Part shown: positions 8,412 through 17,659 of the stretch, piece by piece | Numbering within the stretch: position 1 is the stretch's first letter | How the letters are laid out: each line of letters opens with the position of its first letter | Origin: Paenibacillus lautus NBRC 15380 | GTDB taxonomy: Bacteria; Bacillota; Bacilli; Paenibacillales; Paenibacillaceae | Assembly: GCF_004000945.1 (NCBI RefSeq) | Contig: NZ_BIMF01000004.1 | Location: 186,001 to 250,000, forward strand | Length of the DNA: 64,000 nt | Direction: 5' to 3' | Made by a program: the position numbers and the translations under genes | Notes under the pieces: generated by a model | Told to the model about the DNA's origin: nothing | Database searches by the model: none | Seen by the model: only the letters and a program-made list of their open reading frames with translations

Positions 8412-9821
8412 TTATTCCATCCAGTTATAGTGGAAGGTTCCTTCTTTGTCCACGCGTTTAAACGTATGCGCTCCAAAGTAGTCACGCTGTGCCTGCAGCA
8501 GGTTTGCTGGCAGGTTTGCAGTGCGATAGCTATCGTAGTATGCAAGCGCGCTGGAGAAACCAGGAACCGGAATGCCCAGGGACACCGCGGAAGCAACTAC
8601 CTTACGCCATGCATCTTGATAGGATTCAATAATATCGGTAAAGAACGGATCCAGCAGCAGGTTCTTGAGCTCAGGATTGTTCTCATATGCATCCGTGATG
8701 TTCTGCAGGAAACGGGAACGGATAATGCAGCCGCCGCGCCAGATTTTAGCGAGGTTGCCGTATTGCAGGTTCCAGCCGTACTCATCGGACGCCACGCGAA
8801 GCTGTGCAAAGCCTTGAGCGTAGGATACGATCTTGCTTGCAAACAGCGCTTTGCGCACATTTTCAATGAACTCGGCTTTGTCGCCGTCAAATGCAGCCGT
8901 TTTTGGACCATTCAGGATTTTGCTTGCCGCCACACGCTCTTCTTTCATCGCGGAGAGGAAACGGGAGAACACGGATTCGGTGATCATGGACAGCGGCACA
9001 CCCAGATCCAGGGAGCTTTGGCTTGTCCATTTGCCTGTTCCTTTTTGACCCGCCGTATCCAGGATGACGTCAACCATCGGCTTGCCGGTTTCTTCGTCAT
9101 ATTTGGAGAAAATGTCCGCCGTAATCTCGATCAGATAGCTGTCGAGTTCGCCTTGGTTCCACTCCGTGAAGATTCCGTGCAGATCCTTCGCGTCAAGGCC
9201 GAGTACGTCCTTCAGCAACTGGTAAGCTTCGCAAATAAGCTGCATATCGCCATATTCGATACCGTTGTGAACCATTTTTACATAATGGCCGGCACCGTCT
9301 GGTCCGATATATGTACAGCAAGGCTCTTCGTTAACTTTAGCGGAAATGGCTGTCAAAATAGGCTCAACCAGCTTGTAGGCACTTTCTTGTCCGCCAGGCA
9401 TGATCGATGGACCTTTCAACGCGCCCTCTTCGCCGCCGGAAACCCCAGCACCGATAAAGTTAAAGCCTTTTTCAGCCAGTTCTTTGCTGCGGCGCTGTGT
9501 GTCAGGGAAATAAGCGTTACCGCCGTCGATGATGATATCGCCTTTGTCCAAATGTGGAATCAGCTGTTCAATCGTAGCATCCGTAGCTTGTCCCGCTTGT
9601 ACCATGATCAGGATTTTACGAGGAGTTTCAAGGGAATCCACGAATTCTTCGATCGAGAACGTCCCCTTCACTTGCTTGCCTTCGGTTTCCTTCAGCATAT
9701 CTTCCGTTTTTTGCGGAGAGCGGTTATATACGGAAACGGTGAAGCCTTTGCTTTCGATGTTCAGGGCCAGGTTTTTTCCCATTACAGCAAGGCCAATCAC
9801 ACCGATTTGTTGTTTTGACAT
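8412..9821 (-). CDS. gnd: 6-phosphogluconate dehydrogenase, decarboxylating
   Basis: It oxidises 6-phosphogluconate to ribulose-5-phosphate and CO2 with NADP in the pentose phosphate pathway. With the ATG at 9821 the protein is 469 residues, exactly the family length. The first in-frame codon would add 30 unrelated residues. Visible motifs are the dinucleotide fold [24 protein letters not shown], the substrate loop [19 protein letters not shown], the catalytic-lysine segment [13 protein letters not shown], and [16 protein letters not shown]. The C-terminal [11 protein letters not shown] and YFGAHTFKR complete the fold. It is monocistronic on the minus strand. Confidence 0.95.
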   Translation of the reverse strand: MSKQQIGVIGLAVMGKNLALNIESKGFTVSVYNRSPQKTEDMLKETEGKQVKGTFSIEEFVDSLETPRKILIMVQAGQATDATIEQLIPHLDKGDIIIDGGNAYFPDTQRRSKELAEKGFNFIGAGVSGGEEGALKGPSIMPGGQESAYKLVEPILTAISAKVNEEPCCTYIGPDGAGHYVKMVHNGIEYGDMQLICEAYQLLKDVLGLDAKDLHGIFTEWNQGELDSYLIEITADIFSKYDEETGKPMVDVILDTAGQKGTGKWTSQSSLDLGVPLSMITESVFSRFLSAMKEERVAASKILNGPKTAAFDGDKAEFIENVRKALFASKIVSYAQGFAQLRVASDEYGWNLQYGNLAKIWRGGCIIRSRFLQNITDAYENNPELKNLLLDPFFTDIIESYQDAWRKVVASAVSLGIPVPGFSSALAYYDSYRTANLPANLLQAQRDYFGAHTFKRVDKEGTFHYNWME

Positions 9822-10013
9822 CTGGTTCTCCATCCTTTGCTCCAATATATTTTTAAACAACCCATCCCTATCCGAGATGATTTGCAATAATCTTATATTA
9901 ACGTTTTTCATTTGACAAGTGAACCCCTGTCACAAAATCAGAACACGCGCGAAAACACCCCTTCTGTTTCGGAGTGTTGTTCGTGCTTTAAACTTGTATC
10001 CGGGTTGAAGTCA

Positions 10014-10610
10014 TTACCACTCCAGTCTCATCAGCTCCAAGGAAAGCTCACGGAGTCTTTGCTTGCAAGCCGAAATTTTGTCTTCGTCCCCCTCTTGCAG
10101 AGCCGCATAGAGCTTCTCAAGCTCATCATCGGTTTCCAGTCTGGACAGCAGTAATCGCTGTTCCCCTACATCCGATTCAAACAACCGCAGCATTTCCTGC
10201 TCCGTCATCGGCGTCCCCTTCTGAAACAGCACCCGCTGCCGGTAACCGGATATTTCCACGAGTCTTATGACCTCACCAAACAAAATATTCTCGATCAATA
10301 TTTGCCGATCCTTGAAACGTTTGACGACAGCATGGCCACGGGTATTCTCGATCAATTTCTCCATCCATTCCGCGAGTTTGGGATCACGGATCATATAATC
10401 GCCTACCAGTTTAAAACCGCTTCCTGTTCGTTGAAACCGCAGCTTTACCAGCTTGCGACCTGTTCGGATTGAAATGACAAACTGCGTATCATTCTCGCTC
10501 CAATAAAGCGAATATCCTTCCTGGATCAATTCCTTGATTAGGTCCTGGATATGCCGGCGATCAAACCGGAGCTCCAGGTTGCAATATTCCACTTCCTCGC
10601 TCTTATTCAC
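10014..10610 (-). CDS. Hypothetical protein, helical C terminus
   Basis: This 198-residue soluble protein is not assigned to a family. The N-terminal 75 residues alternate hydrophobic and charged residues, with the hydrophobic positions suggesting beta strands (YSLYWSENDTQFVISIRTG). The C-terminal 60 residues are strongly helical, acidic and likely coiled coil (ESDVGEQRLLLSRLETDDEL). The start is GTG, with GGAGGAGGG about 6 nt upstream, which is an excellent ribosome binding site. There is no signal peptide. A weak stem-loop with a short T-run near 9955-9985 may end the transcript. Its neighbours gnd and yktB give no functional link. Confidence 0.7.
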   Translation of the reverse strand: MNKSEEVEYCNLELRFDRRHIQDLIKELIQEGYSLYWSENDTQFVISIRTGRKLVKLRFQRTGSGFKLVGDYMIRDPKLAEWMEKLIENTRGHAVVKRFKDRQILIENILFGEVIRLVEISGYRQRVLFQKGTPMTEQEMLRLFESDVGEQRLLLSRLETDDELEKLYAALQEGDEDKISACKQRLRELSLELMRLEW

Positions 10611-10874
10611 GGCACTCCCTCCTCCGGTTTACTACCGATCATTAAACGGCGGTGAAGATTTCCCCCATGGCTGGTTTTGATGTTGTCTTATCTATATCTT
10701 ATACTCCATCTTATGTAACGGTAACTTGGTTTATTGACTATTTTTAACCCACATGAACATACGGTGAAGCTTTTCTGGGTAATGCGTGATGTCCGTTCGC
10801 CTTATGGTATAATAAGTTATCCAAAAACCGAGTTTAGTAACGATATCATCAACAACAGGGAGGCCATCACATCC

Positions 10875-11498
10875 ATGACGGTTACCGGATTTACAGATCA
10901 AGATTTCGACGTATTCTCCGTTCCCGGGCTTGAAGCCCGTATGGAGGTTCTCATTGAACGGGTAAGACCCAAGCTGGAAGTGCTAGGGGCTGAACTCGCC
11001 CCCTATGTATCCGCATTGGCTGGGGAAGAGATGTTTGTGCATGTGGCCAAGCATGCTAGACGCACTGTCAATCCTCCCATTGACACCTGGGTCGCTTGGG
11101 CTGCGAGCAAACGCGGCTATAAAGCACTGCCTCATTTTGAGGTAGGCATGTTCGGAACCCATCTGTTTGTCATCTTCGCGATTATTTACGAAAGCCCCAA
11201 CAAAACCGTGTTTGCCAGCAACCTGGAAGCCAAGCTGAAAAAAACAGCGAAGGCGCTGCCTAAACATTTCTACTGGTCCATGGATCACATGAACCCGGCC
11301 GGAACCCCTCATCAGGATATGAGCGAGGAGGATTTCACGCGTCTGATTGAGAAGCTGAAGCAGGTGAAAAAGGCTGAAGTCATGTGCGGACTGCGCATCC
11401 CGCGCGAGGAAGCCGTCAAGCTTGAAGGGGACGAGCTGGTGCAAAAAGTGCAGGGAACGTTTGAGACGCTGCTACCGCTTTATAAAATGGCGTTTTAA
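10875..11498 (+). CDS. UPF0637/DUF1054 family protein (YktB-like)
   Basis: The 207-residue cytoplasmic protein matches the Bacillus YktB family, whose function is unknown. Characteristic stretches are FTDQDFDVFSVPGLEARME near the N terminus, HVAKHARRTVNPP, and GTHLFVIFAIIYESPNK. The ATG at 10875 is chosen because AGGGAGG lies 11 nt upstream and Bacillus homologues start at the same place. It forms a single-gene unit closed by a terminator. Confidence 0.9.
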   Translation: MTVTGFTDQDFDVFSVPGLEARMEVLIERVRPKLEVLGAELAPYVSALAGEEMFVHVAKHARRTVNPPIDTWVAWAASKRGYKALPHFEVGMFGTHLFVIFAIIYESPNKTVFASNLEAKLKKTAKALPKHFYWSMDHMNPAGTPHQDMSEEDFTRLIEKLKQVKKAEVMCGLRIPREEAVKLEGDELVQKVQGTFETLLPLYKMAF

Positions 11499-11858
11499 TG
11501 AGCATGATATGTGGATGAAAAGGGCTGCTGATGCAGCTCTTTTTTTAAGATTATAGAATTTATAAATTTTCAGCGAAGCTGAACAATTCTATATCGCAAG
11601 AAAATCTTCCTTTAACCGCGGTCTGTCTTCTGAGAAAGTACGTCGATAGACGTTTTTCTTATGGATGATATTTTAATGAAGGAACGATGAAGATCTTGTT
11701 GCTCCTCCGTAATATGTCTAAAGTTTGAAGCGTTGCTGGACAAAGCAAAAAAAGCCGTTCATTCTCCTTGCATTCCCCCCCTATTTTGCTATACTCAATT
11801 TTGTTTATATAAAAACAGAAATCAACAAATCATAAGAAAATAAACATAAGGAAAGGTT
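11499..11858. other. Intergenic region before speA
   Basis: Besides the terminator at its left end, this stretch holds a small stem-loop near 11636-11662 (ACGTC-GATA-GACGT with flanking AGAAA/TTTCT). There is an AT-rich run before speA that likely contains its promoter (TATACT near 11790). I see no gene. Confidence 0.4.
11519..11548 (+). terminator. Rho-independent terminator after yktB
   Basis: The stem GGGCTGC-TGAT-GCAGCTC is followed by seven or more T. Confidence 0.8.
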
Positions 11859-13346
11859 GTGACAACGTCCATGGACCACAGTCGTACACCGCTCTTCACC
11901 GCACTTAAAGAACATGCGGCCAAAAACCCCGTGCAATTTCACATTCCGGGACATAAGAAGGGCCTCGGCACCGATGCCGAATTTCGGGAATTTATAGGGG
12001 ATAACGCCTTTTCTATAGATTTGATCAATATTGCGCCGCTGGATGATTTGCATCAGCCCACTGGCGTCATCGAGGAAGCCCAAAAGCTGGCCGCCGACGC
12101 ATTCGGTGCCGATCACACCTACTTCAGTGTCCAAGGAACAAGTGGAGCGATCATGACCATGATCATGTCGGTATGTTCGCCCGGCGATAAAATCATCGTA
12201 CCGCGCAATGTCCATAAATCCGTGCTTTCCGCCATCATTTTTACCGGGGCCAAGCCTGTATTCGTATCGCCTGCCCAGGATTCCAATGTGGGTATCGATC
12301 ACGGAATCACCATCAGCTCGGTCCGAAAAGCATTAAAACGTCACCCTGACGCCAAAGCCGTTTTGGTCATTAACCCAACTTACTTCGGGGTAAGCGCGAA
12401 TCTGAAGGAAATCGTGGATTTGGCTCACAGCTACAATGTGCCCGTTCTCGTGGATGAGGCGCACGGAGTATTGATCCACTTCCATGAAGACCTTCCGATG
12501 TCGGCAATGGAAGCCGGGGCCGATATGGCTGCGACCAGCGTTCACAAACTCGGCGGCTCGATGACGCAGAGCTCCGTACTAAACGTGAATACCAAGAACG
12601 GATACATCAATCCTTACCGCGTACAAACAATCATCAGCATGCTGACCACAACCTCCACCTCCTATATCCTGCTGGCATCGCTTGATACTTCACGCCGCAG
12701 TTTGGCGCTGCATGGACGCGAAATGGCTGCAAGGACGATTGAGTTGGCGCAATATGCACGTCATGAAGTTAATAAAATCGAAGGTTTGTACAGCTTCGGT
12801 GAAGAAATATTAGGCGGAGAAGCAACCTACTCCTATGATCCGACCAAATTGACGATCCATGTACGTCATCTTGGCATTACAGGATATGAAACCGAGAACT
12901 GGCTGCGGGATCACTACAATATTGAGGTGGAGCTCAGTGATATGTACAATATTCTGTGCCTCATTACACCGGGGGACAATCAGGAGACCATCGATATTTT
13001 GCTGACAGCGCTCCGCGAGCTTTCGAATCAGTACATGCATGTGAATGAGATTAACGAGCTGGTAGTGAAGACACCAGAAATTCCACAGTTATCGCTTATC
13101 CCTCGCGATGCGTTTTACGGAGATACGGAAGTTGTGCCTTTCAAGGAATCGGCAGGACGCATTATTGCCGAATTCATCTATGTCTATCCGCCAGGGATTC
13201 CAATTCTGCTTCCGGGCGAAGTGATTTCCCAGGAAAACATCGATTACATTATCGATCATGTCGAAGTAGGCCTTCCGGTTAAAGGCCCCGAGGACCGCAG
13301 CATCCAAAATGTGAAAGTCATCGTGGAAACAGACCCTATATTCTAA
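11859..13346 (+). CDS. speA: Arginine decarboxylase (Orn/Lys/Arg decarboxylase family)
   Basis: This PLP enzyme converts arginine to agmatine for polyamine synthesis. The 495-residue length and sequence track Bacillus subtilis SpeA closely from PVQFHIPGHKKG at the N terminus onward. The PLP lysine is Lys230 in TSVHKLGGS, and VLVDEAHGV supplies the PLP aspartate. SVQGTSGAIMTM is the phosphate-binding loop. The GTG at 11859 has AAGGA 6 nt upstream; the ATG four codons later is an alternative. No agmatinase gene follows, since the transcript ends at a strong bidirectional terminator. Confidence 0.94.
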   Translation: MTTSMDHSRTPLFTALKEHAAKNPVQFHIPGHKKGLGTDAEFREFIGDNAFSIDLINIAPLDDLHQPTGVIEEAQKLAADAFGADHTYFSVQGTSGAIMTMIMSVCSPGDKIIVPRNVHKSVLSAIIFTGAKPVFVSPAQDSNVGIDHGITISSVRKALKRHPDAKAVLVINPTYFGVSANLKEIVDLAHSYNVPVLVDEAHGVLIHFHEDLPMSAMEAGADMAATSVHKLGGSMTQSSVLNVNTKNGYINPYRVQTIISMLTTTSTSYILLASLDTSRRSLALHGREMAARTIELAQYARHEVNKIEGLYSFGEEILGGEATYSYDPTKLTIHVRHLGITGYETENWLRDHYNIEVELSDMYNILCLITPGDNQETIDILLTALRELSNQYMHVNEINELVVKTPEIPQLSLIPRDAFYGDTEVVPFKESAGRIIAEFIYVYPPGIPILLPGEVISQENIDYIIDHVEVGLPVKGPEDRSIQNVKVIVETDPIF

Positions 13347-13362
13347 AATGACAGATATAAAT

Positions 13363-13402
13363 ACAATAAACCCGGTGCGAGAGGTTCGCACCGGGTTTAT
13401 TG
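13363..13402. terminator. Bidirectional terminator between convergent genes
   Basis: A perfect 16-bp stem has arms AATAAACCCGGTGCGA and TCGCACCGGGTTTATT, with a short loop. It serves speA and the DUF1292 gene. Confidence 0.88.
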
Positions 13403-13412
13403 TTTGGGAGTC

Positions 13413-13736
13413 TTATTCCTGGTTTGCAGCAGCGACCAGTTCGTTGTAAACCGCCTCTACTTCATTCCATTCTTCTTCGTCCTCAATATTGTAAAGAACC
13501 ATTTCCTCGTTCTCTTCTTCCATACGTAGAATGACGCCGTCCGCTTCCGGATTTTCGCGTTCAAGCAAAAGCGCGTAAAGTTTCTCGCCGACATCAAATG
13601 TCTCCACAAGAACCATCTCTACTTCTTTTCCTTCTTCATCCGTCAATGTCAGCACAAACTCTTCATGTTCGTGATCGTGGTCATGGTCGTGACCGCAACC
13701 GCAAGCATCTCCGTGTTCATGTTTGTGTTCACTCAT
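13413..13736 (-). CDS. DUF1292 protein with a His-rich N-terminal tail
   Basis: This 107-residue acidic cytoplasmic protein has a DUF1292 domain (about 25-100), as in the YrzB family of Firmicutes, whose function is unknown. The first 25 residues are unusual: about nine His plus two Cys alternate with Asp and Glu (GCGHDHDHDHEHEE), which would bind Zn, Ni or Cu. The rest is dominated by Glu, with hydrophobic strands such as FVLTLTDEEG. Start ATG with GTGAGG 8 nt upstream. It is transcribed alone towards speA. Confidence 0.85.
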   Translation of the reverse strand: MSEHKHEHGDACGCGHDHDHDHEHEEFVLTLTDEEGKEVEMVLVETFDVGEKLYALLLERENPEADGVILRMEEENEEMVLYNIEDEEEWNEVEAVYNELVAAANQE

Positions 13737-13830
13737 TGAAAAAACCTCACTTCGGTTAAATTATCATACTTTCGTATCGTATCACGGATAGCTTCTTCAG
13801 GTCAATTTCTGCCAATGGTCTTTATCCCCA

Positions 13831-14385
13831 TCAGTTGAGCGTTGTAATGACTTTTTCAGCAATTTTCACAAAATCCGAATCCGCTTTTACTTTTACATAA
13901 AAACCAACCGAATACTTGCCTGTTGTTTTAAAATCGTACGTGAAGTCATAGGTTCGGAACCAAAAGTTATCCTTGCGGTCCTTCACAACCTCGGATTGAA
14001 TATCCTTGATATTGCCCGAAGGATCCTCAATCGCTACTTTCACTGAATGAATATCGTTGTTTAAGCTGTCTACCTGGCTAAAAACATTGAATTTCAGCTT
14101 CCCCTTGTTCACGTTGCCGAATACAGTATCCCCTTTAAACAGGAAAATATGCACGTTCGGCTTGATGACTTGAACTTGTCCATTCGCGGGATTCCAATCT
14201 ACAGCCCCGTCAAATTCCCGAACCGGCACATAGGTTTTGCCGTCAATTAAATATCCGCCATCCTTCAATTCATGACCGTTCAGCCAGACACGGACACGCT
14301 CATTGACGGAATCTGCAAACAAAAGGGTGCTGCCACCCATTAAAGAGAGCACTAGCATACATGCCATCACTTTTTTCCACTTCAT
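13831..14385 (-). CDS. Secreted protein with copper amine oxidase N-terminal-like domain
   Basis: The 184-residue protein begins with a Sec signal peptide (MKWKKVMACMLVLSLMGGST, cleavage probably near LFA-DSV). A short stalk-like domain follows: VWLNGHELKDGGYLIDGKTY then VPVREFDGAVDW. This is the Cu-amine-oxidase N-domain repeat common in Paenibacillus exported proteins. The rest (about 75-184) is a beta-rich domain without cysteine. The ATG at 14385 is preferred over nearby starts because GGAGGG then lies about 11 nt upstream. It probably acts at the cell surface; its ligand is unknown. Confidence 0.78.
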   Translation of the reverse strand: MKWKKVMACMLVLSLMGGSTLLFADSVNERVRVWLNGHELKDGGYLIDGKTYVPVREFDGAVDWNPANGQVQVIKPNVHIFLFKGDTVFGNVNKGKLKFNVFSQVDSLNNDIHSVKVAIEDPSGNIKDIQSEVVKDRKDNFWFRTYDFTYDFKTTGKYSVGFYVKVKADSDFVKIAEKVITTLN

Positions 14386-14636
14386 AATAATCATTTCCCT
14401 CCATTGGCTCATCTTGTTGTTATATGTGTATACTACATGTCAAAAAACAAGTTGCGGACAATTTTGCACTTTGTGGTAAAATTTTTTCCTCATGCTTTAA
14501 GGTTTGTTCTTCTCACGAATTATACTGCATTTCAGCCCCGATTCGATCATATAATCCGTGTAAATCAACGTGGAATTCGTTAAAATATACATTAGCATAC
14601 TGGACTGCACATCAAATCATCAGGAGGTTTCATCCA

Positions 14637-15374
14637 TTGACACTGAAATTGCAAATGCTTGGCACCGGCAGTGCGTTTGCCAAGAACTACTATAACAATA
14701 ACGCACTGATCCATGACGGAAATTTCACACTGCTCATCGACTGCGGCATTACCGCTCCCATGGCACTTCATCAGCTAAATAAAACATTTAACGATATGGA
14801 TGCCGTGCTTATCACACACATTCATGCCGACCATGTGGGCGGACTGGAGGAGCTTGCCTTTATTATGAAAATGAAATACAACCGCAAGCTCCCGCTCTAC
14901 ATTGCTGAATCGCTGGTGGAACCGATATGGGAACATTCACTCAAAGGCGGCTTATATCAACAGGGACATATCTCCTCCCTGGATGATGTATTTGACGTAC
15001 GCCCTTTGAAACCGGGAGTAAAGGCCAATATTTCATCAGGGATCTCGGTAGAGTTGATTCATACGCAGCATATTCCCGGCAAGGACAGCTATTCGCTTTA
15101 TCTGAATGACCGGATTTTTTACAGTGCTGACATGGTATTCGATCCTATACTGCTCAACCAATTGGTGAATGAGCGGGATTGTGAAGTGATTCTACACGAA
15201 TGTCAGCTGCAGGGCCCGGGCGAGGTTCATACGACACTGGATGAACTGCTGAGCCTCCCTGAAGAAATTCAGGAACGCACCTATCTCATGCATTACAGCG
15301 ATGAGGTCGAAGCTTTCATTGGCAAGACCGGAATCATGGAATTTGTGGAGCAGCAGCGGGTATACGAATTGTAG
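14637..15374 (+). CDS. MBL-fold metallo-hydrolase, RNase Z-like group
   Basis: This 245-residue enzyme belongs to the metallo-beta-lactamase superfamily. It opens with [12 protein letters not shown], has the metal site [10 protein letters not shown] (HxHxDH), then further ligands in [19 protein letters not shown] and TYLMHYSD. This arrangement resembles RNase Z/arylsulfatase-like hydrolases, but the long exosite arm of true RNase Z is not evident, so the substrate is open. The TTG at 14637 is the start: CAGGAGG lies 9 nt upstream and the GTGSAF strand follows immediately. The upstream open frame has no ribosome binding site. Confidence 0.85.
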   Translation: MTLKLQMLGTGSAFAKNYYNNNALIHDGNFTLLIDCGITAPMALHQLNKTFNDMDAVLITHIHADHVGGLEELAFIMKMKYNRKLPLYIAESLVEPIWEHSLKGGLYQQGHISSLDDVFDVRPLKPGVKANISSGISVELIHTQHIPGKDSYSLYLNDRIFYSADMVFDPILLNQLVNERDCEVILHECQLQGPGEVHTTLDELLSLPEEIQERTYLMHYSDEVEAFIGKTGIMEFVEQQRVYEL

Positions 15375-15436
15375 ATCAATATAGATGAATAGTTTATGAG
15401 GTTTCCCGGGAACACTAATGCCGGGAGGCGATTCAT

Positions 15437-15670
15437 ATGGATAATGCACAACAAGAAGTCGTAGGCGTCCGTAAAAATGGCGATGGCGACATCATCGAAC
15501 TTAAACTGGATAACGGTAGTGTCGTTGACTACAAGACAGCTCAACAGATGGCCAAGAATAAAGAAATCAAAAACCTGAACGTATTCCGTGGACGTGACGG
15601 AGACGAACATCTTCGTTCCAATGCGGATGGCGATCCCAGCAACAACCTGGATAATTTGCCAAACTTTTAA
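15437..15670 (+). CDS. DUF3892 domain protein
   Basis: This 77-residue protein matches the DUF3892 family of small Bacillales proteins. It has VVGVRKNGDGDIIELKLDNG at the N terminus, a central TAQQMAKNKEIKNLNVF, and a C-terminal acidic HLRSNADGDPSNNLDNLP. The function is unknown. Strong GGGAGG lies upstream of the ATG. It follows the MBL gene by about 60 nt and may share its transcript. Confidence 0.85.
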   Translation: MDNAQQEVVGVRKNGDGDIIELKLDNGSVVDYKTAQQMAKNKEIKNLNVFRGRDGDEHLRSNADGDPSNNLDNLPNF

Positions 15671-15680
15671 ATTCATGCCT

Positions 15681-15719
15681 AAAAAGACCTCGAGTCGATA
15701 CTCGAGGTCTTTTCTTTTT
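15681..15719. terminator. Bidirectional terminator
   Basis: A perfect stem, AAAAGACCTCGAG with CTCGAGGTCTTTT, has a short loop and T-runs on both strands. It lies between the DUF3892 gene and the convergent GNAT gene. Confidence 0.88.
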
Positions 15720-15758
15720 AGAACGATGCGGCTCATTAGCACCTTATATTTAAGAAGC

Positions 15759-16202
15759 CTACAGTTCCTTTTTCATACGAACGTGGGGAATGCCAGCATC
15801 ATCAAACGGCTCGTCCGAAATCGTTTCATACCCCAGCTTGCGATAAAATGCCTCCGCTTGCACCTGCGCATCCAGCACGGAATACTGCAGTTTCAATTCA
15901 CGCGCCTGCGCTTCCAATGCCATCATGAGCACACGCCCTATCCCTTTGGAACGGAATGGCTTACGTACCGCGATTCGCTGCATTTTGGCGGAATCCTTAT
16001 TGTAATAGGTGATGCGTCCGGTTGCCGCGTACTGTCCCTCCGATTTGATCAAGATATGATGCGCATCGGATTCGAGGCGATCGTAATCATCAATCTCCAG
16101 GTCAATCGGAACCTTCTGTTCAAGCACGAAGACATCCTTCCGGATATCCAGCGCCTGCTGCAACTGCTCTTCTGTTGATACATTTATGATTTCTGCTGCC
16201 AT
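15759..16202 (-). CDS. GNAT family N-acetyltransferase (ElaA/YjcF-like)
   Basis: This 147-residue single-domain acetyltransferase has the acetyl-CoA pyrophosphate loop in IAVRKPFRSKGIGRVLM. The preceding strand pair contains DAHHILIKSEGQYAATGRI and the C-terminal AEAFYRKLGYETI motif is present. The N-terminal VFVLEQKVPIDLEIDDYD is typical of the ElaA/YjcF subgroup. The acceptor substrate is unknown. ATG start with AGAGGTG 5 nt upstream. Confidence 0.9.
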   Translation of the reverse strand: MAAEIINVSTEEQLQQALDIRKDVFVLEQKVPIDLEIDDYDRLESDAHHILIKSEGQYAATGRITYYNKDSAKMQRIAVRKPFRSKGIGRVLMMALEAQARELKLQYSVLDAQVQAEAFYRKLGYETISDEPFDDAGIPHVRMKKEL

Positions 16203-16321
16203 TTCAACACCTCTTTATGTAGAATCAATTCCTTGTGATATCGCAGATCGAGATATTATACAAAATAATCATTTTCCTGTATAGTATAAGCTAACGTTTT
16301 CTTGAAAGGAGCATGGCCTTT

Positions 16322-16432
16322 ATGGGCATGGGAACCACGATGTTTTGGGCTGTTATCATCTCAGCCATCATCATCTACCCTATTTTTTGGGCGATCAAAA
16401 AAGGTTATTCCCGCAAATGGGATGAAGAATAG
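16322..16432 (+). CDS. Small membrane protein, 36 residues
   Basis: A short open frame starts MGMGTTMFWAVIISAIII and ends with the basic-acidic tail GYSRKWDEE. One transmembrane helix (about residues 7-25) would place the charged C terminus in the cytoplasm. AAGGAG lies 10 nt upstream of the ATG and a TATAGT/TATAAG element sits near 16280. No family is recognised. Confidence 0.6.
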   Translation: MGMGTTMFWAVIISAIIIYPIFWAIKKGYSRKWDEE

Positions 16433-16544
16433 CATCGGCCGTTTTACAGCAAACCGCCAGCTTGCGAGCCGACGGTTTGCTCTGCTCGCTGTTGAGCAAA
16501 AGACATTGATATGATCAATCTGTTACAAAACGTTACTGACCCCT

Positions 16545-16808
16545 TTATGGTTGGAGGTCGCGTAATGTATCTACCGAATCCATCGGCGGTACCGGCTCCA
16601 GTGCCCCGCTTCCCTGGTTGGAATAAACGTCCTGATCTACAGAACGGCCGTAAACATCGAGCAATACAGGCGCTGCAGGCCCATGCAGCGGCTCCAGCTG
16701 CACCGACGTTCTCTCCGGGATACTGCAACCGCTCCCCAGTACAGATACCCCCAGCAACGAGAGCACCAGTCCGGCTCGTTTGAAATAATGGGATTTCCCA
16801 CCTGCCAT
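16545..16808 (-). CDS. Small putative lipoprotein
   Basis: The product (about 87 residues) has a basic start, a hydrophobic core AGLVLSLLGVSVLGSGC and a lipobox LGSGC, so the mature protein would be lipid-anchored at the Cys. The remaining 58 residues are Pro- and Asp-rich without a recognisable domain. The ATG at 16808 is 12 nt from GGAGG. A GTG three codons earlier is possible but too close to that site. Function unknown. Confidence 0.6.
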   Translation of the reverse strand: MAGGKSHYFKRAGLVLSLLGVSVLGSGCSIPERTSVQLEPLHGPAAPVLLDVYGRSVDQDVYSNQGSGALEPVPPMDSVDTLRDLQP

Positions 16809-16888
16809 GCCATTCACGCTCCTCCATTGGCAAAATCATGCTGTATTTAGTCTGAACCGGAATGTGATTTTTTATAACGAGAAAACCA

Positions 16889-16917
16889 TTGACAGCCAGA
16901 TGGTCTGCTGGTAATAT
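16889..16917 (+). promoter_or_regulatory. Sigma-A promoter of tRNA-Val
   Basis: A perfect TTGACA is followed after 17 bp by TAATAT. It lies 27 bp upstream of the tRNA, a normal distance for a tRNA promoter. Confidence 0.7.
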
Positions 16918-16943
16918 ATGAATTACCTTTTTAAATATTTCAT

Positions 16944-17016
16944 GATCTGTTAGCTCAGCTGGGAGAGCACTATCTTGACAGGGTAGGGGTCAGTGGTTCG
17001 AGCCCACTACAGATCA
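16944..17016 (+). tRNA. tRNA-Val (anticodon GAC)
   Basis: The cloverleaf folds fully: acceptor GATCTGT/ACAGATC, D-stem GCTC/GAGC, anticodon stem CTATC/GGTAG with loop TTGACAG giving anticodon GAC, and T-arm AGTGG-TTCGAGC-CCACT. The discriminator is A and CCA is not encoded. Confidence 0.95.
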
Positions 17017-17025
17017 TAGCCGTAA

Positions 17026-17057
17026 ACCCTTGATGCCATTGGCGTCAAGGTTTTTTT
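17026..17057 (+). terminator. Terminator of tRNA-Val
   Basis: The stem CCTTGATGCC/GGCGTCAAGG is followed by seven T, ten bases after the tRNA. Confidence 0.85.
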
Positions 17058-17176
17058 CTGTATTCCTATTGCTATGCTGCAATGATGATTGGATTTGAAC
17101 GGGCGCTTCCGCAAAGTCCGGACACGGATGCGAAACGTCGGATCTTGATCAAGATTCTCAGCATGTTCCTTCCAGA

Positions 17177-17386
17177 TTAGGAAGCATGCGCCCCCCTTCC
17201 TTTCTCAGGTCTCCAGGACAGAATATTATGTTCATTAAACACTCGAGGTTTTCCCGTCTCCAAGCATGTTGCCCGTATCCGCTGATCCCGAATACTGTGT
17301 ATCTGTATTTTTCGTTGGGTAATGTTCCCTTTCCGGTCTTCATATATGATTTCTATGGTTTGTTCCAGGTATTTCTCTAACATCAT
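17177..17386 (-). CDS. LexA-regulated small protein with WYL-like strand pattern
   Basis: This 69-residue protein has the strand pattern of a minimal WYL-like or SH3-like fold: IEIIYEDRKGNITQRKIQIH, then a central RDQRIRATCLETGKPRVF and ILSWRP. WYL domains sense ligands or nucleic acid. Here there is no helix-turn-helix, so it would act with partners or alone. The ATG pair at its start follows GAGGTGA. Directly upstream is a promoter with a LexA box between -35 and -10, so SOS induction is likely. The Y-family polymerase (UvrX) often linked to such genes is absent. WYL assignment is tentative. Confidence 0.65.
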   Translation of the reverse strand: MMLEKYLEQTIEIIYEDRKGNITQRKIQIHSIRDQRIRATCLETGKPRVFNEHNILSWRPEKGRGAHAS

Positions 17387-17417
17387 GCATTCACCTCTTA
17401 CTCGAATGTTTGTTTGT

Positions 17418-17447
17418 ATTATATGCGAACATTAGTTCTGTTATCAA
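17418..17447 (-). promoter_or_regulatory. LexA (DinR)-controlled promoter
   Basis: On the minus strand TTGATA and TATAAT are separated by 18 bp. A LexA box (CGAACATTAGTTCT on plus, GAAC-N4-GTTC, 17426-17439) fills the spacer, so repressor binding would block RNA polymerase. A near-identical copy lies at 60253. Confidence 0.8.
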
Positions 17448-17547
17448 TGTTAATTTTACCCTAATTACACTTTGAATCTTACCAATACAACTCGCGAGAC
17501 ATACGTATCGAAAGATCAAACGACACCAAACTTCCAATTATCCATAT

Positions 17548-17575
17548 AAAAAAAACGGTACCTAGAAAGGTACCG
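17548..17575 (-). terminator. Terminator of the agr-type operon
   Basis: On the minus strand the perfect stem CGGTACC-TTTCTA-GGTACCG is followed by eight T, about 85 nt after the AgrD-like gene. Confidence 0.85.
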
Positions 17576-17659
17576 GAAACCATAACCCACATATTCATAC
17601 ATCGTTTATCTATATCATAACTAAAACGTACCTCAGTCCCCTTACGGATAAATCAGGGC

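Noticed and set aside
8430..9818. Long open frame (462 codons) on the plus strand
   Set aside because: It is antisense to gnd, has no ribosome binding site and no recognisable domain. Its openness follows from the codon bias of gnd.
16447..16481. AGCAAACCG/CGGTTTGCT hairpin as a terminator
   Set aside because: The stem is good but no T-run follows on either strand.
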